Source: HyVt-560 sp964577195 (lineage in GTDB: Bacteria > Pseudomonadota > Gammaproteobacteria > UWMA-0217). From it: a DNA stretch of 31,034 bases. The notes beneath the pieces were generated by a model. That model saw nothing but the letters and a program-made list of their open reading frames with translations, was not told the origin of the DNA and ran no database searches. This document shows positions 1-9,932 of the stretch, in pieces (position 1 is the stretch's first letter; each line of letters starts with the position of its first letter). The position numbers and the translations under genes were made by a program. Location of the stretch: the NCBI GenBank assembly GCA_964577195.1, contig CAZNYF010000013.1:1-31034 (forward strand), given 5' to 3'.

Positions 1-124
1 ATGTACTAATACTGCGGTTGCAGGATGCAAAAGAGCAGTGAGCTTACGCGTCTTTTTCGCGCTCAACTGATTTTTCTAGGGTGACCAAACACATCACCGA
101 TATTTAATTTAGAATGAACGGTTA

Positions 125-436
125 CTAAAATAAAACCGTAGTTGGGATAGATCTTGAAAATGGTTGAGGAAGCTGCTGTTGTACAGGCTCGGCAACATCG
201 GCAACATCGGCAGCGGAGATTGCTCTAGGGCGCAGGAGTTCAAACTTGGTCGAAGACTGGGTATGGGCGGGATTTTCTATCTCGTAGTCAGCAAAATGCT
301 GCTTGCCAAGGTCTTGATTTATTCTATAATCTAGTGTAGATAATCTCTCTAAGCCACTGATATATAAAGGGTTCCCGTGTAATGCTAATGGAACGCCCAC
401 GAGCAAGCTTAGAGCTATTTTTCTTTTTGATATCAT
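125..436 (-). CDS. Small secreted protein of unknown function, coupled to bcsC
   Basis: I do not recognise this family. The 103-residue product begins with a basic stretch (MISKRK) followed by a hydrophobic run to about residue 20 and a plausible signal peptidase site near ALHG-NP, so a periplasmic or surface location is inferred. There is no lipobox Cys and no later membrane segment. The chosen ATG at 436-434 shares its A with the bcsC TGA stop (TGATG), the classic layout for translational coupling; another ATG two codons upstream (442) is possible. A short direct repeat of the 9-mer cggcaacat on the plus strand (190-207, degenerate third unit to 216) encodes the ADVADVA segment. As last gene of the cellulose operon it may assist export or the outer surface, but nothing in the sequence proves this. 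It does not resemble BcsD, of which I see no copy. Confidence 0.6.
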   Translation of the reverse strand: MISKRKIALSLLVGVPLALHGNPLYISGLERLSTLDYRINQDLGKQHFADYEIENPAHTQSSTKFELLRPRAISAADVADVAEPVQQQLPQPFSRSIPTTVLF

Positions 437-3400
437 CACCATACCTCTGAGTATATGAATGACTTTTTAGGTAAGAGTTGCTGTTGCGAGAGTGAATCCC
501 AGGAATACCGCAAAAACATCCCACCAGTCATTTCATCAAAATTATTTGTATTATTGAGTGAGGCCCATCCTCCAATGATTAACCGCTTGTCGAGAGAATA
601 CCCCACTTCACCACCAAGAGTATAGACGCCATTTGAAGTTTCTGCTTTCTCATGACGAGATGTTATAGAGTTGTCAGTTGCAGACAGAGTTACCAATTGG
701 TTTTGCAGTTCAGGACTGTTTGGAAAGATATCTGTCGCTGCCTGATCAAATTGCTGTACGCCAACTGACATATTGATTCGATAGGCCAAATTCCCAAACT
801 GTTTTTGAAATTCAAACGGAATACTCAATGATATAAAATTGCTCGGACTAAAATAACCACCGTGTCCTAAACTAAAAAAACCAAGGTTTTCTTTAAAGTC
901 TCTAAGAGAGAGATGGATACCCAGCGAAGCTTGTTGCTCATCGGTGACCAACACGGGCCAGCTTAGACCGCCTGATAAACTCAACTCAGTATTATTTTGA
1001 ACTCGTTTTCCATCCAGCGAATAAGCACCCACTTGCGTATAAAACAGGCTATTTTTGTACGCTGAACTGTAGTTGAGCCGAGCGCCGTTGCGGGTAACGC
1101 CGCCCCAAAACCGGTTGGATTGGGGATCGAAGGCACCCGCATAGGAGAGCAGGGATTCTTTTATTGCACTACGCGACGCGGAGACCTCAAGTGAATAATC
1201 ATAGGCGGGAAAGCGCCAACTGATACCTCCAACGAGATTATTAACGTCAAAGTCGGTTGGCGTTGAGCCAATATTAACTGACCAGACATCTGAGGCAATT
1301 TTTAAACTTGGAGCGATACCGTCGCTGCTGGCCGTTACTTGGGATATGTTGTTGTTTGAAGCCAATGCGAGGCTTCCGTAACGGTTACTATCCTGTAATC
1401 TCAATGAGCCGGCATCCAAATCTATGTAGTTTAGTCCGATAGTGAGTAATTTTTTGTTGCCAATCGCACGCTGGAAGGCCAGTGGAACAGAGCGTTGTTC
1501 CAGTTTGTCCAGCCCATCATCGTTACCACGTTCCCGGATACCTGTGGCGAGGGTGAAGGAGGTTGTACGACTTTCATCAATAGCCTGTAGTGATTGTTCT
1601 GCTTGCCTGCGCCATTGGCTTGTCTCCTGTGCGGGAGATGCCAACGCCTGAATGATCTTCAGGCGGGCTGCGTATTTTCTACCCTGGAGTAAGTCCAGTT
1701 TTGACGATTGGATTAGTAGTTCAGGCTGTCCGGGTAGCTGCGCGAGTCCAGAGAGCGTAATGGACGATGCTAGTTGATATTCATTCATTGCTATCGCCGA
1801 ACCGTAGGCTCCGCGGATAGCATCCATATTTTTGGGATTGTCACTGAGGACATTACGGAACAGCGCCAGTGACTTTTGATACTGAAGTTGCTGTTGATAA
1901 ATCGCACCTTGGAGTAACTGTAGATCCAGGTTTTGGTGATGCTTTTCAAGCAGAGGGGTGATTACTGCCTGTGCCTGGGTGGGGTTTTTGTCGATCAAAA
2001 GTGAGTTGGCGGATTGCAAAGCAGCACCCAATTCCAGTTGATCCTTGGCTCCCAGTTGTTCGCTGCTAAGTGATTGCTGTTGGGTCTGCAGCCGGGCGAA
2101 AATAGCTCCAAGCTCAGTGAGCTGATTTGTTTTGAGCAAAATCAATGCGTAACGAAGTTGCAGATCAATATCTTCAGCAGACTTTACTGGTGCACCTTGC
2201 ATCGCTTTTCTAGCAACATCAAGGGCTTCATTTTCGTCGCCTAACGCGAGTAACAGATCTGCATAATTGAGTTGCAGAAAGCGATCATCGTCAATATCGA
2301 CAGCCATTTTATCTGCGATTTTTCGAGCCGCTGAGGTATCACCTGCGGCGAGTAACTTAGCTGCCTTGCTGGATTGGATACGGGTAGCCAGTGTTAGAGC
2401 AAGTTTCCCCTGGGCTTCGGTTCGGGCTGGCGGTAAAATTTTCTCAAGTGAGTCGAAGGCTTCCTGCCATTGCTCATGAGCGTTGCGATATAGTGCCATA
2501 GCGTAGAGCGCATCAGAATTTCCGGGGCTGGACTCGATCAACTGCTGCAATATTAAAGTCGCTTTTTTACTGTCTTCCATTTTGCTGTAAATATTGGCGA
2601 TATCTAATCGAATCCAGGCGTTTTCAGGGTCACTTTGCATCGCCTCGTTCAGCAAGGCTAACTTGTCTTCCGGGGTTGTTGCCAGGTGAGCCTGGCGACG
2701 CAGCTGCGTCGCATCAATACGTTTCTTTTCGACTTGATAGTCTGTTTTCGAGAGTTTGTATTTTTTCAGTAAAGCAACGGCCGTTGAATCATCGCTTGCA
2801 GATTCGTTTTGCAGGTTAACCAGTGCATTGACGAGGCCGGATTTTGCAACACGATTATCATCTTCCAGCGCTAGCGCCTGCTCGAAATAGCCAATAGCGG
2901 TAGGGTATTTAGCCTGTTCAGCGGCGGTTTGCGCACGAAATATAAAACCTTCAATTTGCTGAGGTCGTTGCACTAGCAGCAGATCAGTCAGTTCCACGGA
3001 ACGTTCATAGTGTTTATTTCGCCGGGCTTTGCGTGCCTGCTGGTAGGTTCCCCAATACTTTGCGTCATCAAGTGGAGCACCCAATGACCGGGATTTTGTT
3101 TTATCAAGCTCGATGGCTTTGGCGAGGTGATTGGCCGCTTCTGCATATCGTTTTTGTCTGAGTCGAGTAATTCCGAGACCTTCAAAATTATCAGCGTTTT
3201 TAGGCTGCTTGCGAATTTCTGATCGAAAGCTTGCGGCTGCGCGTTTCAGCTTACCTTTCTTAAGCAGGGCAAAGGCATCTACTGAAGATTTCATTCTGGG
3301 CGCTTTAAGCTTGGCGAGTTGCTGCTGCAGCGCAGCAAGTTCTGTAGTCTCTGGATAAGCCTTTAGAAAATTCTCGTAGCTGGGAATATCCTTTTTGGTC

Positions 3401-4023
3401 GCATTGAGCCAAAGTAGTGACTGGTGCCAGGAGGTTTCCAGTTTTTCAGCAATGGAGGGAGTCAGCTCAGGCACTTGTTGAATGTCCTCGAAATGCTGTA
3501 TAGCGCTGCGTCGATGGTCTTCCTGGTAGCTTTCTACCCGTGCTAAAGACAGTTGGTATCCGATATTTGAAGGGAATCGTTTGAACAATTGGCGCAGACC
3601 AATATGGGCGCTTTCCCACTGGTCTTTTTCCCCGCTCAAGGTCTCAAAATACTCAGCAGCGTGAAAGCTGGTTGGGGGAGGCTTGCCATCGAACGCTGCT
3701 TTATATGCGGTTAACGCTGCTGCAAACTTACCCTCGGTGGCGAGTTGACGAGCGATTTTTAGCTGATCGTAATTAATCGATTCAGGGTCGAATTCACTGA
3801 TCTCTTCCAGTCCCGCGAGTGCTTCTTGATTTTTTGGCTCCGCACGCAGGACTTTTTGCCAGGCATTGATGGCAAGATTGTTGTGTCCACGGGCGTACCA
3901 AAAGTGCCCTTGTACCAAAAGTTGATTGATATCTTCCGGCTGGTTTTTAGCAGATACCAGCGTCGTACCAACAGCAATTAAGCTGCCTATGAGGAGTAAG
4001 ATTTTCCAGCTGTGCCTATGCAT
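436..4023 (-). CDS. bcsC: Cellulose synthase outer-membrane exporter BcsC (TPR plus beta-barrel)
   Basis: BcsC passes the cellulose chain from the periplasm through the outer membrane. The 1195-residue length fits the family. A signal peptide (hydrophobic LLLIGSLIAV, then VSA-KN) precedes many TPR-type helical repeats, for example GHNNLAINAWQKVLRAEPKN near residue 50 and YAEAANHLAKAIELD near 300. A beta-strand-rich C-terminal domain starts around residue 820 (RTTSFTLATGIRERG) and matches the BcsC barrel. The last recognisable strand (GGMFLRYSW) is followed by about 20 extra residues ending in Trp. I chose ATG at 4023 because GGGA lies about 8 bases upstream; an in-frame TTG at 4035 would add four residues. 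The start overlaps the end of bcsZ by 37 bp and the stop overlaps the next small gene, so translation is probably coupled on both sides. Confidence 0.93.
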   Translation of the reverse strand: MHRHSWKILLLIGSLIAVGTTLVSAKNQPEDINQLLVQGHFWYARGHNNLAINAWQKVLRAEPKNQEALAGLEEISEFDPESINYDQLKIARQLATEGKFAAALTAYKAAFDGKPPPTSFHAAEYFETLSGEKDQWESAHIGLRQLFKRFPSNIGYQLSLARVESYQEDHRRSAIQHFEDIQQVPELTPSIAEKLETSWHQSLLWLNATKKDIPSYENFLKAYPETTELAALQQQLAKLKAPRMKSSVDAFALLKKGKLKRAAASFRSEIRKQPKNADNFEGLGITRLRQKRYAEAANHLAKAIELDKTKSRSLGAPLDDAKYWGTYQQARKARRNKHYERSVELTDLLLVQRPQQIEGFIFRAQTAAEQAKYPTAIGYFEQALALEDDNRVAKSGLVNALVNLQNESASDDSTAVALLKKYKLSKTDYQVEKKRIDATQLRRQAHLATTPEDKLALLNEAMQSDPENAWIRLDIANIYSKMEDSKKATLILQQLIESSPGNSDALYAMALYRNAHEQWQEAFDSLEKILPPARTEAQGKLALTLATRIQSSKAAKLLAAGDTSAARKIADKMAVDIDDDRFLQLNYADLLLALGDENEALDVARKAMQGAPVKSAEDIDLQLRYALILLKTNQLTELGAIFARLQTQQQSLSSEQLGAKDQLELGAALQSANSLLIDKNPTQAQAVITPLLEKHHQNLDLQLLQGAIYQQQLQYQKSLALFRNVLSDNPKNMDAIRGAYGSAIAMNEYQLASSITLSGLAQLPGQPELLIQSSKLDLLQGRKYAARLKIIQALASPAQETSQWRRQAEQSLQAIDESRTTSFTLATGIRERGNDDGLDKLEQRSVPLAFQRAIGNKKLLTIGLNYIDLDAGSLRLQDSNRYGSLALASNNNISQVTASSDGIAPSLKIASDVWSVNIGSTPTDFDVNNLVGGISWRFPAYDYSLEVSASRSAIKESLLSYAGAFDPQSNRFWGGVTRNGARLNYSSAYKNSLFYTQVGAYSLDGKRVQNNTELSLSGGLSWPVLVTDEQQASLGIHLSLRDFKENLGFFSLGHGGYFSPSNFISLSIPFEFQKQFGNLAYRINMSVGVQQFDQAATDIFPNSPELQNQLVTLSATDNSITSRHEKAETSNGVYTLGGEVGYSLDKRLIIGGWASLNNTNNFDEMTGGMFLRYSWDSLSQQQLLPKKSFIYSEVW

Positions 4024-5156
4024 GATTTTTCCCAACGAGTCCTGAGTTTTCCCTCGGGGTCGAATTCAAAGCGTTTTTCCAACCAGGCGAGACTAAACAG
4101 TGCCAGGCTCTGATCGTAATAAACGGGGTTGTCGGTCAGCAATCCATGTTGCCATTGGTCGTCGATAATCCGGATCGAACGATGAAGGTTTTTTTGAGCA
4201 CCTTTGGATTTAAAAAAAGGTGCCATCGCTGCTTTAAATCCAACCGGTGAACGGCCTGATCCAATGCGGGTGCGAGTATCAATTTTTTCTGGTGGTAAGC
4301 CGTAGGAGTCTTCGGTGAAATTTAATTGATTGATAAGCTGATATTTCAGCGGGTCCTTATCGTTGAGCATGCCAAGCCACAGATACACTCGAATCGCATC
4401 GTAACTACCGATTGACTGAGCACCCTGAAATCCAAACTTGCCGCTTTTGTCGTAGATAATCCAGTCTGGAATGATGCCTGAGGCACCACTTGCCATTAAT
4501 AATTTGCCGGTCGAATCAATCACATCATCCCAGGTTTCATTGTCTGAAATCGCAGCAAAGCGCCGTAGAAGCTGTATTGGCAAGTAGCTGGGATTTAATC
4601 GCCACCGAGCGTCAGTTAGTCGGAAGCCTTTTTTACCAGGCAACACCATCGCGCCCAGGTTGGGTAAAATATCGACCTCGAAAATTTCAATATTTCTCAA
4701 AATCGATTTTCCAAGGTCACTGTAAAGAGGCATGTTCCATAACCGACCTGCTTCCACTAGAGAATAGGCCAGCCACATATCTGCATCACTGGCGGTATTG
4801 TGATCCAGCACACCCCATTCACCAGACTCTTTTTGCCCCCAAACCCAAGCGGGTAAGTGCGTTTCTAAATTGCCCCTTGCGAGATTGTTATTAGTCCAGT
4901 TGAGTACCTTGTGGAAGGTTTTTCGATCATTCGCTACCAGCGCGTGAAATAACGAATACGCTTGTCCTTCCGAGGTGGTTCTGCCTTTCTGACTGCGTTC
5001 AACGACACGCCCGTCATTTTGGATAAAACGCTGGGAATAAGCTTGCCACTGCTTCCAATTAGATTCCTGCTGACAGGCTGCTATTGCCGGGGCCATTGAT
5101 GCCAGCATAATTAGAAGTGCCAGAGAGCACTGGAAGACTAAAGTGGGTTTAGTCAT
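3987..5156 (-). CDS. bcsZ: Periplasmic endo-1,4-beta-glucanase BcsZ (GH8)
   Basis: BcsZ hydrolyses beta-1,4-glucan in the periplasm and is needed for proper cellulose output in many bacteria. The 389-residue protein has a signal peptide (LLIMLASMAPAIA-A, about residues 13-28). GH8 signatures are present: SEGQAYSLFHAL with the general-acid Glu63, the SDADMWLAYSL segment with Asp124, and YDAIRVYLWLGM with Asp253 at the position of the conserved family aspartate. It starts 37 bp after the bcsAB stop and its 3' end overlaps bcsC, so it belongs to one transcription unit. The ribosome-binding site is weak. Family assignment is firm; the exact substrate is inferred from the operon. Confidence 0.94.
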   Translation of the reverse strand: MTKPTLVFQCSLALLIMLASMAPAIAACQQESNWKQWQAYSQRFIQNDGRVVERSQKGRTTSEGQAYSLFHALVANDRKTFHKVLNWTNNNLARGNLETHLPAWVWGQKESGEWGVLDHNTASDADMWLAYSLVEAGRLWNMPLYSDLGKSILRNIEIFEVDILPNLGAMVLPGKKGFRLTDARWRLNPSYLPIQLLRRFAAISDNETWDDVIDSTGKLLMASGASGIIPDWIIYDKSGKFGFQGAQSIGSYDAIRVYLWLGMLNDKDPLKYQLINQLNFTEDSYGLPPEKIDTRTRIGSGRSPVGFKAAMAPFFKSKGAQKNLHRSIRIIDDQWQHGLLTDNPVYYDQSLALFSLAWLEKRFEFDPEGKLRTRWEKSCIGTAGKSYSS

Positions 5157-5193
5157 CCGACTAGCTGTGTTTTAACATGAACAAATCCAGTCA

Positions 5194-8100
5194 TCATTGT
5201 TTTGCACGCTTGAGATCGAATTCAAATCTCGCTTCAGCACGTTGTTTGAGAAGGATTTTCAAAATGAGAGCCATGATTAAAACGATGCCAGTAAAAAGTA
5301 ACAGCAGCGCGATAATGTGGTTTGCGAGATACCAACGTGTCCATGTTAACCAGGATAAATGCCCGGTGTAGTAACTTGGAGCCAGTCGATAGCTATTAAT
5401 ATTACCGTCACCAAGCAGGGTAAGGTCATGTTGGAATTTACTGATTAGATCAGCTGACTGCAGGGCATTGCTGATTTGCAAATATCCCTCAGAACGACTG
5501 GCAAGCATTAGTAGCACGGTGCGTTTTGAGGTTAAAGGAGATTCAAAACTGGTGGTGATTATGGCGTTTGAGTCGGTGTTTGATAATATTTCCCGGGCTT
5601 CATCAAGGCGATGAGTTTGTTGCCCGTTCCACCAAAGCTGAGCTTTTTCCCAAAAACTGAATTCTCTAATTTGCCATTGCCCTTTACTATTTTGTACTAC
5701 GGGCATGTGCTCCTGCCAGTCTTCGAGTAGCGGCTGACGATCATTGGAGCCAATAATAATAATGTCCTGGTTTTCGGCATCGGCCACTTGATCAGGCATG
5801 GCAACGGTAATCCGAAAAGCCGGATAACCTGTTGAACTGCCAAATTTAGCGAGCAAATCCAGCATCATGCCAATTTCACCCGGGTTGGGTGTATTTGGCA
5901 GGATGAGGGTTGTTTCAGACAGATCCGCGAGGCGGGTAAATGGGAAGCCTGAGTTGGCAGTTTTTGCATTGTCGGGCATACGTGCAAAATGGGTCCAGCC
6001 GGTTAAGTCAAAATGGGAGCCGGGATCAATACCGGTTTTCATATTTTCGGTATACAGGCTGGCGCAGGTTTGCGCGGCTTCTTCTGGTAATTTGAGATTG
6101 AAGAATAGAGATAACGTGTTGAGGCCGGCGAGATGAAAGCTTTTGATTGCCAGTGAATTTTGATTTTCGATGGTTTTGATCAGGGGTTGAGCATCTTTTG
6201 CGGATAGTGATTTTAGCGTTCTGGTGGTGGTTTTAACTTCCAGGCTTCTGAGCCATTCATCCCCCAGGCTGATGTCCAGACTACTCTCTTCCTCAAGCGG
6301 CAGATCGCTGTAGTGGTAGTCGATATTGATGGGTATCTCATCTTTACGCCAATAATATAGATCCGGGGCGATACGAAAATTGATATCTATCCTATCAGGA
6401 GAGATTCCGTAACCATCAAAGCCATCTGGCGGCGCGAGCTCACTAAAATAGGTCTTTCCTTGATCGTTTAACCAGCGCGGTGCGTCGTAGGGTACGCGGT
6501 TTACCGGCTGACTTGGATTGGTAAAGACAATGTCTTGTCCAGATAAGGTCTGTTGACCGGAAACCAGCGTAGTGGCAGCAGAGATCAATTCATCTTCATT
6601 CCGACCTTTAATAATTAATAGTTTGATGTGTTCCTTGTCTGTTTCTGGCAACGAGCGTATTTCCACACCAGGACCTGAAATATCAAGATCAGGTAAAAAA
6701 CTGAATTGACTTTCTGGTGTCGCGAGAACCAATGCGTGGCTCTCTGGAACTTGACTGATTAGCACTGGGAATTCTGCGCCACGATAGTCAGTTTTAGCAC
6801 CGAACCAGGATGAAAGAATGCCGGCTGCTTTTAGTGCGGCGGTCGAATGGCTAAGTTTTTGAGTCAGAACGATCGGTAATACGAGCTTGCTATCGTCGTG
6901 CGGGTCGTAGAACGGAATCGGGAACAGGTTCAGGTCATTGGCTAAATCCAGCGGATGCATCATCATTTCGAGCTGGCTGTTCACACCGATACGGGCAGTG
7001 ACTGCGCGAAAATCGAGCTTCTCACAAAATGTCGCTTCGATGGGTTCCAGTTTAAACGACAGCTGGTTTTGATCGCTGATAAACAAGGGATCGATAGAAA
7101 ACACTTCGGATAATTCTAGATCGACGTTATCTGCTTTAATTGGAATGCTGCCGACGAATTGATTGTTTAGCCGAATATCCAGTGATTGGTAGTCTTTGAG
7201 CAATTGTTGGGCAAGCTGAAACTGAAGTGTTAACTGCGCCGATTTGGCCACTTGATCGGCTCGTAACGAGAACCACACAGTGTCTTGTGTATTCCCCCCC
7301 CTGAGACGGATAGGTTCAGCAACTCCCAATTGCTTAAACGTCATTGAAATCTTGTCTTTAGTCGTTTTCTGGGGAGATTTGGATTGCTGAGTGGCCAGAG
7401 ATTCGGCAGCTTTGGGCTGCATTGATGCGTTGGTTTGAGTCTGCTCGTCAGCACGCACCAGCTCTGGCACCAAATAGCTACCTACAACCAGCAAAAAGAC
7501 AAACGCCAACCAGGCTGCGGTATTAAATCCGGGTCTGATCCGGTTTTCCGGATCGTCACTATGACCACCTAGCGCCTTGAACATTCCAAGTACACCGAAG
7601 CGTACAATTTCGAAGAACGAGGCGAGTGGCTTACTGGGACGCCAGACGTTGTACCAATCATCCCAGGAGTCGTCTCGTCCGTGGCTAAAATACACAAGAT
7701 CACTCATTTTGCTGGGTGTCATAGGATCAAACAGTACGCCCAGATGGCGGGTTTTGGGTGTTTTAACCGTGGCTTTAAACCGATACCCCTTATCACCATC
7801 AAAAAACTCAACAGTGATTTTTTCATCGCGGCTGAATTGGACATTGCCAGGTAGTTGCAGGCTGGCACCGTTGATTGAAAGATCTGATGATACGACTTCA
7901 ATCGAACGTCCGTCTTGAGTATGAATCTGTGCGGGTACTTCACGATGAATACGTGGAGTATCACGCCGCTGGCGTTTTTCCCAGGCAACACTTAAGGCTG
8001 CGCCAAGGATAATGCTGTTATAAATCGTCCACGCGAGGTTGATCAGCACCGTCCCGGTTTCATCCGTATTGATCCAGAATAGCCGCACAAAAGCGACCAG

Positions 8101-9681
8101 CAAGCCGATGAGGTTGAGCATCAATAACAGGAATACAATTTTAGAAGAGCGCCAGTCAAAATGATCCTTGTCGACAATGCCGCCCTTATCGGTGACATTG
8201 AATTTTCCTTTGGATGGATTAATCAATGCGCCAAGCGTTGGTGCAAGCAAGTGTGCCGATATCATGGTTTCATAGACATCAGCCCAAAAACTATGTCGGT
8301 AACGCCCTTGCATGACAGAATTGGCAACTTGCGCCTGAAAAATATGGGGTAGAGCATAGACGGCGATCAAGGCGGCCGACGCCTGGATAACATATGCCTC
8401 AAAAAACAAATACGCCAATGGTGCAGTCAGAAAGATTAATCGCGGCAAGCCGAAGAAGAAATGCAGCATGGCATTGAAATAACAAAGTCGTTGTCCCAAT
8501 GAAAGCCCCCTGGCGATGATGGGGTTGTCTTTGCGAAATACTTGAATCATGCCTCGTGCCCAGCGCATACGCTGACCAATGTGATGCGACAATCGCTCGG
8601 TGGCGAGCCCGGCAGCTAATGGCTCATTCAGGTAAGCGGTGTTCCAGCCATTTTTCTGAATCAGCAGCGAGGTGTGTGCATCTTCAGTGACAGTGTCGGT
8701 AGCAATGCCGCCAATTTCGTCGATGGCTTCGCGTCGCAGTACTGCGCAGGAGCCACAAAAAAATGAGGCGTTCCAAGTATCGTTTCCATCTTGTACCAGA
8801 CCATAAAAAAGCTGACCTTCAGGGGGTACTCGATGATAAATCTGTAAATTTCTCTCCACCGGATCGGGAGTGAAAAACAGGTGTGGCGTTTGCACGATGG
8901 CAAGATTAGGGTCACGGGAAAACCACCCCATCGTCTTGGTTAGAAATGAGCGAACCGGTACATGGTCGCAGTCAAAAATAGCCACATATTCGGCGCGAAT
9001 ACGTTCAAGCGCGTGATTGATATTGCCAGCTTTCGCCCCTTCAGATGATTCACGTTCAATATATTGAATGCCCGCTTCGGCAGCAAAATCGCGAAGTTCC
9101 TCGCGGCAGCCATCGTCCAGTAAGTACACATTGAGTTTATCTGCAGGCCAATCCAGTTTTGCGGCAGCCAGAACCGTAGGCGCGATTACATTTAGAGACT
9201 CATTATAAGTAGGAATAACAACGTCGACAGACGGCCAGCTAGAGCGGTCTTTCGACATTGGGTAGGACGGTCGTCGTAGCGGCCAGATCGTTTGTATGTA
9301 GCCCAGAAACAACACTGTCCAGGCGTATATTTCTGCTGCGAGAAGACCGAACGAGAACAGATAATCGAGTGGTGTAAGGTCAATGCTTGAATCAAACCAG
9401 CCAAGAGATTCTGTCAACCGCCAGTAAATATAACGCCCGGTTGCAATGACAGAAATGGATACCAGCACAATGATTCGGTATCTTGCCAAATCATTTTTAG
9501 GTCTGACCAGCAACGATAAACCGAGGGATGCGAGTACAAAAAGAAACTGCTGCTCAACTGTGAGTGGAATTGAACTGACCAGTAAGGCAAGCAACACAGC
9601 GAGGATCAGCGCGGGCCAAAGTAACCATTGCAGACCGGATGAACTGCTATCAGTCGACCGAGGGCTATATTTGTTATGCAT
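5194..9681 (-). CDS. bcsAB: Fused cellulose synthase catalytic subunit and BcsB (BcsA-BcsB)
   Basis: One 1495-codon frame holds both inner-membrane subunits of cellulose synthase, which polymerises UDP-glucose and extrudes the chain. The BcsA half (about 1-715) has N-terminal membrane helices, a GT2 core with DDG (189-191), DCDH (237-240), FFCGS (307-311), TED (332-334) and QRMRW (370-374), further helices, and a PilZ domain with RDTPR (573-577) and DLSING (600-605), the c-di-GMP binding signature. A hydrophobic segment at 722-740 ending LVRA-DE resembles a BcsB signal peptide now internal. The BcsB half follows (about 745-1495), with the C-terminal membrane anchor at about 1455-1478. Such fusions are known from Komagataeibacter (acsAB). 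No stop or frameshift interrupts the junction. It is the first gene of the operon; a GGGGAG lies 12 bases before the ATG. Confidence 0.95.
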   Translation of the reverse strand: MHNKYSPRSTDSSSSGLQWLLWPALILAVLLALLVSSIPLTVEQQFLFVLASLGLSLLVRPKNDLARYRIIVLVSISVIATGRYIYWRLTESLGWFDSSIDLTPLDYLFSFGLLAAEIYAWTVLFLGYIQTIWPLRRPSYPMSKDRSSWPSVDVVIPTYNESLNVIAPTVLAAAKLDWPADKLNVYLLDDGCREELRDFAAEAGIQYIERESSEGAKAGNINHALERIRAEYVAIFDCDHVPVRSFLTKTMGWFSRDPNLAIVQTPHLFFTPDPVERNLQIYHRVPPEGQLFYGLVQDGNDTWNASFFCGSCAVLRREAIDEIGGIATDTVTEDAHTSLLIQKNGWNTAYLNEPLAAGLATERLSHHIGQRMRWARGMIQVFRKDNPIIARGLSLGQRLCYFNAMLHFFFGLPRLIFLTAPLAYLFFEAYVIQASAALIAVYALPHIFQAQVANSVMQGRYRHSFWADVYETMISAHLLAPTLGALINPSKGKFNVTDKGGIVDKDHFDWRSSKIVFLLLMLNLIGLLVAFVRLFWINTDETGTVLINLAWTIYNSIILGAALSVAWEKRQRRDTPRIHREVPAQIHTQDGRSIEVVSSDLSINGASLQLPGNVQFSRDEKITVEFFDGDKGYRFKATVKTPKTRHLGVLFDPMTPSKMSDLVYFSHGRDDSWDDWYNVWRPSKPLASFFEIVRFGVLGMFKALGGHSDDPENRIRPGFNTAAWLAFVFLLVVGSYLVPELVRADEQTQTNASMQPKAAESLATQQSKSPQKTTKDKISMTFKQLGVAEPIRLRGGNTQDTVWFSLRADQVAKSAQLTLQFQLAQQLLKDYQSLDIRLNNQFVGSIPIKADNVDLELSEVFSIDPLFISDQNQLSFKLEPIEATFCEKLDFRAVTARIGVNSQLEMMMHPLDLANDLNLFPIPFYDPHDDSKLVLPIVLTQKLSHSTAALKAAGILSSWFGAKTDYRGAEFPVLISQVPESHALVLATPESQFSFLPDLDISGPGVEIRSLPETDKEHIKLLIIKGRNEDELISAATTLVSGQQTLSGQDIVFTNPSQPVNRVPYDAPRWLNDQGKTYFSELAPPDGFDGYGISPDRIDINFRIAPDLYYWRKDEIPINIDYHYSDLPLEEESSLDISLGDEWLRSLEVKTTTRTLKSLSAKDAQPLIKTIENQNSLAIKSFHLAGLNTLSLFFNLKLPEEAAQTCASLYTENMKTGIDPGSHFDLTGWTHFARMPDNAKTANSGFPFTRLADLSETTLILPNTPNPGEIGMMLDLLAKFGSSTGYPAFRITVAMPDQVADAENQDIIIIGSNDRQPLLEDWQEHMPVVQNSKGQWQIREFSFWEKAQLWWNGQQTHRLDEAREILSNTDSNAIITTSFESPLTSKRTVLLMLASRSEGYLQISNALQSADLISKFQHDLTLLGDGNINSYRLAPSYYTGHLSWLTWTRWYLANHIIALLLLFTGIVLIMALILKILLKQRAEARFEFDLKRAKQ

Positions 9682-9932
9682 GGACGATCTCTACTCCCCT
9701 CTCTAAAAGCCAGATCCTTGCTGCAGATAAGTTTATGAAAAAGCTAACGAATTCGACCTTGAGTTCGCTTTGAATAAACTGCGTGATACTTTATTGCTAT
9801 AAAACTAGGGTAATCAAGCCACTCTAATCTGTCTAGGTGTTTATTTTGTGATCAAACGCTAATTTTCTGACTAAATTTCACTACTAACGGTAGTTTTTTC
9901 TATATTTGTGGAGTTGATCGGCAAAAGAAAGT

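Noticed and set aside
3987..4035. Frameshift or assembly error at the bcsZ/bcsC overlap
   Set aside because: Both proteins have normal ends (a full GH8 domain and a clear BcsC signal peptide), so a genuine 37-bp overlap is simpler.
4490..4894. 134-codon open frame on the plus strand inside bcsZ
   Set aside because: It is antisense to a well-supported GH8 gene, has no recognisable domain or ribosome-binding site and looks like a frame shadow.
9880..9899. ACTAC/GTAGT hairpin followed by a T-run between fadJ and bcsAB
   Set aside because: The T-run is on the plus strand while all nearby genes are on the minus strand; the stem is only 5 bp, so it is not a supported terminator.
9682..9932. c-di-GMP riboswitch upstream of the cellulose operon
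   Set aside because: I could not find the conserved GEMM core or its paired stems; c-di-GMP control is better explained by the PilZ domain.
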